A stretch of 8,758 bases of DNA, from contig JAGHCP010000120.1 of assembly GCA_021160415.1 (NCBI GenBank), positions 1 to 8,758 of the forward strand, in the 5' to 3' direction. The notes beneath the pieces are model-generated. The model ran no database searches. It saw nothing but the letters and a program-made list of their open reading frames with translations, and was not told the origin of the DNA. This DNA is from Desulfurococcales archaeon (lineage in GTDB: Archaea; Thermoproteota; Thermoprotei_A; Sulfolobales; NBVN01). The position numbers were made by a program, and so were the translations under genes. Shown here one piece after another: positions 5,742 through 8,758 of this stretch; within the stretch, counting starts at the first letter, position 1, and each line of letters begins with the position of its first letter.

Positions 5742-7008
5742 GGTCAACCATGCATTCCCCTTTAACGTCTCTCAACACCTCTTCCGCAACTAAGTGCGTA
5801 CAGGGCGGAACATCTTTCTTAACGGTTAAGCCTGGGTTGATCCAGCTGTAAGCACCTATCTTCACACCCGGGTATGTAGAGACGTTAACACCTGTCTTTA
5901 CGTGACCGCCTATGAAGGCACCTAGCTTTCTCCTCCCGCTAGTGACTCTCTTACCTTTAATCGTTACAGGTACAGGTTTTCCGTCGAATCTCAAATTGGC
6001 CAGTATAGATCCAGCCCCTAGGTTACTTTCCTCGCCAATTATTGAGTCCCCCACATATGCTTGGTGAGCCACGTGGGCATGCTCCAGAATTATGCTCTCC
6101 TTAACCTCAACGTTGAACCCTATCTTCGCACCTTCCATAATGACAGTGTAAGGTCGTATGTAGGCGTTCGGACCCACATCTGCCTCATGCCCTATATATG
6201 CCGGCCCTACCACATAACTCCCAGCCCTTAAGGTGGCGCCCTTCTCAAGGATTACTGGGCCACGTATCTTCACGTTCCCCTCCACTTCCCCTTTAATCTC
6301 AGCCCTCCGAACCTCCTTACTCATTAACCACTTGTTGACTTCCAGCACTGCCCATGGTCTGCCTACATCAAACCAGTTGTTGAGCTCAACCACCTTAAGC
6401 GGGTTGCGGGACGCGTAAGAACTTAAAGCGTCGGTAAGCTCAAGCTCACCCCTCTCAGACACCTCAACTTTATCCACCCATCGCACTATCTCTGTCGGAA
6501 GCGCGTACACCCCTGCATTAACTAGGTCTGAGGGCGGGTTTTCGGGCTTCTCAATAATTTCTTTAAGCATTCTTCCCTTCATGACGATTACGCCGAAATC
6601 TTTAGGGTTCAATACCCTCGCAACCCCTATTGATGGGGCTGAAGCCGCAACAGCCCTTATGCCATCTACGTCAGTAAACACATCACCATAGATCAGGAGG
6701 AAAGATTCGTCTCTCACGTGTTCAATGGCTTTGGAGAGGGCGTGGGCTGTCCCCATGGGTTTTCCCTGATCCACTACCACGTAATCCATCCCTGCAGATT
6801 CTGCGTACCTCCTCAGGAAAGCCTCGACCTGAGATCTCAAGTAATTTACCACTATTATCGCTCTCGTCACACCTACCTCACGAAGCATATTCAGCTGATG
6901 CTCGATAATCGGCTTATCAATTATAGGGGTGAGGACTTTATGCCTTGTATGGGTTATGGGCTCTAATCCCTTCCCATACCCCGCAGCAAGTATGACGGCT
7001 TCACGCAT
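5722..7008 (-). CDS. Bifunctional sugar-1-phosphate nucleotidylyltransferase/acetyltransferase (GlmU-like, ST0452-type)
   Basis: Two-domain enzyme of 428 aa that would make UDP-GlcNAc or related nucleotide sugars. The N-terminal NTP-transferase domain (about 1-230) has MREAVILAAGYGKGLEPITH, Lys24, metal-binding Asp109 (YGDV), IIEKP (151-155), NAGVYAL, SERGELELTDA and WFDVGRPW with Asp214. The C-terminal left-handed beta-helix (about 240-400) has hexapeptide repeats and the acetyltransferase region around His315, Tyr318 and Asn338 (ANLRFD), then GKRVTSGRRKLGAFIGGHVKTG. Order and motifs closely follow Sulfolobus tokodaii ST0452. Odd point: the signature GxGxRL reads GYGKGL, so Gly14 (GGA) replaces the Arg that normally contacts the phosphates, and PK reads HK. 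There is also a tail of about 25 residues after the helix. It starts at ATG 7008, 54 bp after eS1 on the same strand, without a strong binding site. Confidence 0.92.
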   Translation of the reverse strand: MREAVILAAGYGKGLEPITHTRHKVLTPIIDKPIIEHQLNMLREVGVTRAIIVVNYLRSQVEAFLRRYAESAGMDYVVVDQGKPMGTAHALSKAIEHVRDESFLLIYGDVFTDVDGIRAVAASAPSIGVARVLNPKDFGVIVMKGRMLKEIIEKPENPPSDLVNAGVYALPTEIVRWVDKVEVSERGELELTDALSSYASRNPLKVVELNNWFDVGRPWAVLEVNKWLMSKEVRRAEIKGEVEGNVKIRGPVILEKGATLRAGSYVVGPAYIGHEADVGPNAYIRPYTVIMEGAKIGFNVEVKESIILEHAHVAHQAYVGDSIIGEESNLGAGSILANLRFDGKPVPVTIKGKRVTSGRRKLGAFIGGHVKTGVNVSTYPGVKIGAYSWINPGLTVKKDVPPCTHLVAEEVLRDVKGECMVDLSVWRP

Positions 7009-7040
7009 ATCGTTCTAACCAATATAGGAAAGCAGTTGCA

Positions 7041-7053
7041 GGAAATAATATTG
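7041..7053 (-). promoter_or_regulatory. Possible promoter of the nucleotidylyltransferase
   Basis: The 54-bp gap after eS1 holds an AT-rich stretch, CAATATTATTTCC on the minus strand, centred about 39 bp before ATG 7008, which would give a leader of about 13-15 nt. A second TATA-like CCTATATTGG lies only about 16 bp before the ATG and is badly placed. Weak evidence; read-through from eS1 is the alternative. Confidence 0.3.
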
Positions 7054-7066
7054 TGACCTCCGTCAC
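7053..7066. repeat. Perfect 5-bp inverted repeat at the eS1 stop
   Basis: GTGAC, a 4-nt loop CTCC, then GTCAC form a hairpin that includes the eS1 stop codon. Downstream on the minus strand is AT-rich but not a clean T tract, so a terminator role is only possible. Confidence 0.4.
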
Positions 7067-7686
7067 CTAGGCGGTGTGGGAACAATCACCGCTTTCTTGA
7101 TCCCCTCAGGGGTGGGCATGTAAAGAAGCTTGGATTTATACACCTCAGCCTTCCTAATCGGGTAGATCTTCTTGGCTGCTTGGAACATTTCATTCGCCAG
7201 GTCACCGAATATCATGGCCTTAATGAAATCGTCAAGGCTTAATTCCGAAGCCTTACTTAGTAGAACATTAACTAGTTCCTTCCTTATGGCTTTCTTCTGA
7301 CTTGTCTTGCACCGGAACGCAGTTAGGACCATTCCCTGAACCCTGAGGACGTAACCATCCTTCGTCTTAACATCGACTATTGCAGCAACCTTGCTGGACT
7401 TCCTCCTAATTATGGATTTAAGGTAATCACGCGCCAGCTCATGTCCTTTAAACCTTGTGTACGCCACGCCCTCCTGCACGTCATGAACCTGGAAGTAGAG
7501 ATGGACGTAATGCTTGCTGAAATCCCCTGTGAGGTCGAACAGAGTCACCTCGAAAACCCTACCTAGGAGCTTCCATTCCTCGTCCACGGGCGTTGTCCCT
7601 ATTGGGATGCTTTCAAATATAGGTGGTGCTAGAACCTTATACCACTTCTTCATCTTCCACTTGTCCTTCACGGTAACCCTCGGCAT
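7063..7686 (-). CDS. rps3ae: 30S ribosomal protein eS1 (S3Ae)
   Basis: Small-subunit ribosomal protein shared by archaea and eukaryotes, lying near the mRNA exit region. The 207-aa protein shows the family blocks VKDKWKMKKWYKVLAPPIF (6-24), IPIGTTPVD, LGRVFEVTLFDLTGDFSKHYVHLYFQV (about 41-67), HELARDYLKSIIRRKSSKV, VQGMVLTAFRCKTSQKKAIRK and a C-terminal QAAKKIYPIRKAEVYKSKLL. Length is normal for archaea. ATG 7686 gives the family N-terminus; GGGTGAC lies very close upstream (2 nt after GGTG). It follows Pcc1 by 21 bp, and this pairing is common in crenarchaeal genomes, so the two are probably co-transcribed. Confidence 0.97.
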   Translation of the reverse strand: MPRVTVKDKWKMKKWYKVLAPPIFESIPIGTTPVDEEWKLLGRVFEVTLFDLTGDFSKHYVHLYFQVHDVQEGVAYTRFKGHELARDYLKSIIRRKSSKVAAIVDVKTKDGYVLRVQGMVLTAFRCKTSQKKAIRKELVNVLLSKASELSLDDFIKAMIFGDLANEMFQAAKKIYPIRKAEVYKSKLLYMPTPEGIKKAVIVPTPPR

Positions 7687-7707
7687 GTCACCCAGACCTA
7701 CAGATCT

Positions 7708-7977
7708 TTATTCGCAGGGTTTATAAGAATTAACCAACTCCCTAATGCTTTCCGCCAGCCTCACAATCTCATCGATCGTAGACATAACTGTAATTATCTC
7801 CTTAGGCGATGGCTTGCATAGGCCTTTTAGGACTATTCTCAGCTGGTTCCCCACTAACTCCTCAGTTATCACATAACCTTTAGGTGGAGACTCATTATCG
7901 GGGTGGAGACTCTTCTTAACCGCTTCGAGGAAGTTCATTTCTCCCTCTATTACCACTTCAGCTTTCAGGCATTCCAT
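7708..7977 (-). CDS. pcc1: KEOPS complex subunit Pcc1
   Basis: Small dimerising subunit of KEOPS, which works with Kae1 to make the universal tRNA modification t6A37. The 89-aa protein has the CTAG/Pcc1 layout: a first strand (LKAEVVIEGE), a helix (FLEAVKKSLHPDN), a second strand (YVITEELVGNQLRIVLKGL), and a long C-terminal helix starting at KEIITVMSTIDEIVRLAESI. A strand-helix-strand-strand-helix order and about 80-90 residues are typical. Position directly before eS1 supports the call. ATG 7977 is the conventional start; TTG 7980, one codon earlier, is 6 nt after GGTG and may be used instead. It begins 6 bp after the upstream stop, so the three genes at the right end look like one operon. 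Confidence 0.85.
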   Translation of the reverse strand: MECLKAEVVIEGEMNFLEAVKKSLHPDNESPPKGYVITEELVGNQLRIVLKGLCKPSPKEIITVMSTIDEIVRLAESIRELVNSYKPCE

Positions 7978-7983
7978 CAATAT

Positions 7984-8758
7984 TTACACCCTCACCTTAA
8001 GGTAGCCCTTCACCACCCCCTCATGCTCCGCGGTACTTAGCTCCTCCACACCCACCGTCGCTATGGGGAGGTAGTACTTCCCAGCATCTTCAAGAACGAG
8101 TTTCTCACCCCCTAAAACCCTAAGTCCTTGAAGCACCGACCTCAGCACGCTACCCGATACCCTCCGAGGGTCTGCCTTCACAACTTTGAATCCCCCGACC
8201 TCATCCAGCCCCTCAGTAAGCGCTCTGGCGACGACCTCCTTAATCACTGGGTAAGTTGATACGAGGAACTCGGTGAACCACCCCCACGCCTTCGTGCTTA
8301 TTATCGATCCTGCTAGTCCCTCAGGCCCCCACATATCGGTTATGGTTAGGGCGACGTAAGCGTTGAGGTAAGCATCGCTGGAAAAGCCTTGTTCCTTAAC
8401 GTAGTAAGCATCGCCACCACCTCCCCCCACATAATTCCTTAACTCCTCAGTCAACTCATCCTCCCGGATTTCCTCAACCTCCCCCAGAAAGTACTTAGGT
8501 AGGAGAACATCAATGCTTAACCTCACTGCGTCCTGGCGGGGAAGGTTAAGCCAGTTGATTATTGGGGGTGTGTCGACCTTCACAAGAACGCCCTCCTTTA
8601 CTAAAGATGCCGCAAATTCCTTCTCATCATCCTTCAACCCACCTTTTAGAGCCCTTGGTAAGTGCTCGGTAAGCATTGATGAGAATACCTTGCCCTTCAC
8701 TTCAGGTGGGGTTATATTGAATTCCTCTGCGTTGGAACTTGCAGGGTAATTCAATATA
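7984..8758 (-). CDS. Unrecognised protein, N-terminus beyond the window (possibly C-terminal part of a DHH/RecJ-like protein)
   Basis: An open frame runs leftward from the right edge to TAA 7986-7984, at least 256 codons. It is open to the edge: the only in-frame start near it is TTG 8754, preceded by a sense ATA codon, so this is probably the C-terminal part of a longer gene. Visible features are a helical first 60 residues, a TPPIINWLNL segment, a glycine run (GGGGG, about 110-114) before DAYYVKEQGF, then YLNAYVALTITDMWGPEGLAGSI, and a C-terminal half with VSGSVLRSVLQGLRVLG and a YYLPIATVG strand. No catalytic DHH motif is in the visible part. In several crenarchaea a DHH/RecJ-like phosphoesterase precedes pcc1 and eS1, and the length and glycine-rich middle would allow that, but this rests mainly on context. 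No signal peptide or membrane segment is seen. Confidence 0.6.
   Translation of the reverse strand, partial: ILNYPASSNAEEFNITPPEVKGKVFSSMLTEHLPRALKGGLKDDEKEFAASLVKEGVLVKVDTPPIINWLNLPRQDAVRLSIDVLLPKYFLGEVEEIREDELTEELRNYVGGGGGDAYYVKEQGFSSDAYLNAYVALTITDMWGPEGLAGSIISTKAWGWFTEFLVSTYPVIKEVVARALTEGLDEVGGFKVVKADPRRVSGSVLRSVLQGLRVLGGEKLVLEDAGKYYLPIATVGVEELSTAEHEGVVKGYLKVRV

Noticed and set aside
1..8758. CRISPR arrays, insertion sequences, integrase or attachment sites
   Set aside because: No regularly spaced repeats, transposase frames or terminal inverted repeats were seen; the content is core archaeal genes.

Overview
The window is archaeal and fits best with a hyperthermophilic member of the Thermoproteota (Crenarchaeota). 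The evidence is the gene content: ribosomal proteins eL15 and eS1 (S3Ae), RNase P subunits Rpp30 and Pop5, the COG1325 exosome-associated RNA-binding protein, KEOPS subunit Pcc1, and a nucleotidylyltransferase closely resembling the Sulfolobus ST0452 enzyme. TATA-box promoters, GGTG-type ribosome binding sites and frequent GTG/TTG starts agree. Genes are packed tightly, often with 4-bp stop/start overlaps. No tRNA, rRNA, CRISPR array or mobile element is visible.

Layout. The left half (about 1-4383) is one minus-strand gene string read right to left: eL15, COG1325 RNA-binding protein, Rpp30, Pop5, a short non-coding gap, an NSUN/Nop2-type RNA m5C methyltransferase, then the B12-binding subunit of methylmalonyl-CoA mutase and methylmalonyl-CoA epimerase (cut by the left edge). 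A divergent promoter region (4384-4508) separates eL15 from a plus-strand Obg/YchF-like GTPase (Ygr210-type). That gene overlaps tail-to-tail with a minus-strand bifunctional sugar-1-phosphate nucleotidylyltransferase/acetyltransferase. Right of it, also on the minus strand, lie eS1, Pcc1 and an unrecognised protein cut by the right edge.

How the genes fit together. Most of the window serves RNA and translation: ribosomal proteins, tRNA 5' processing (RNase P), RNA degradation or binding, RNA methylation, tRNA t6A synthesis (KEOPS) and a translation-type GTPase. The mutase/epimerase pair belongs to acyl-CoA metabolism and the nucleotidylyltransferase to nucleotide-sugar supply.

Most notable points. 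(1) The gap between Pop5 and the methyltransferase holds a very regular box C/D guide sRNA candidate, with boxes C, D', C' and D, both guide intervals exactly 12 nt, a short terminal stem, and a TATA box placed about 26 bp before the inferred RNA start. It overlaps the longest reading frame of the methyltransferase, whose start is probably further downstream. (2) The Pop5 protein carries an N-terminal transmembrane helix and linker not found in the usual roughly 120-residue subunit, suggesting membrane-tethered RNase P. (3) The nucleotidylyltransferase has Gly where the signature motif normally has its catalytic Arg.
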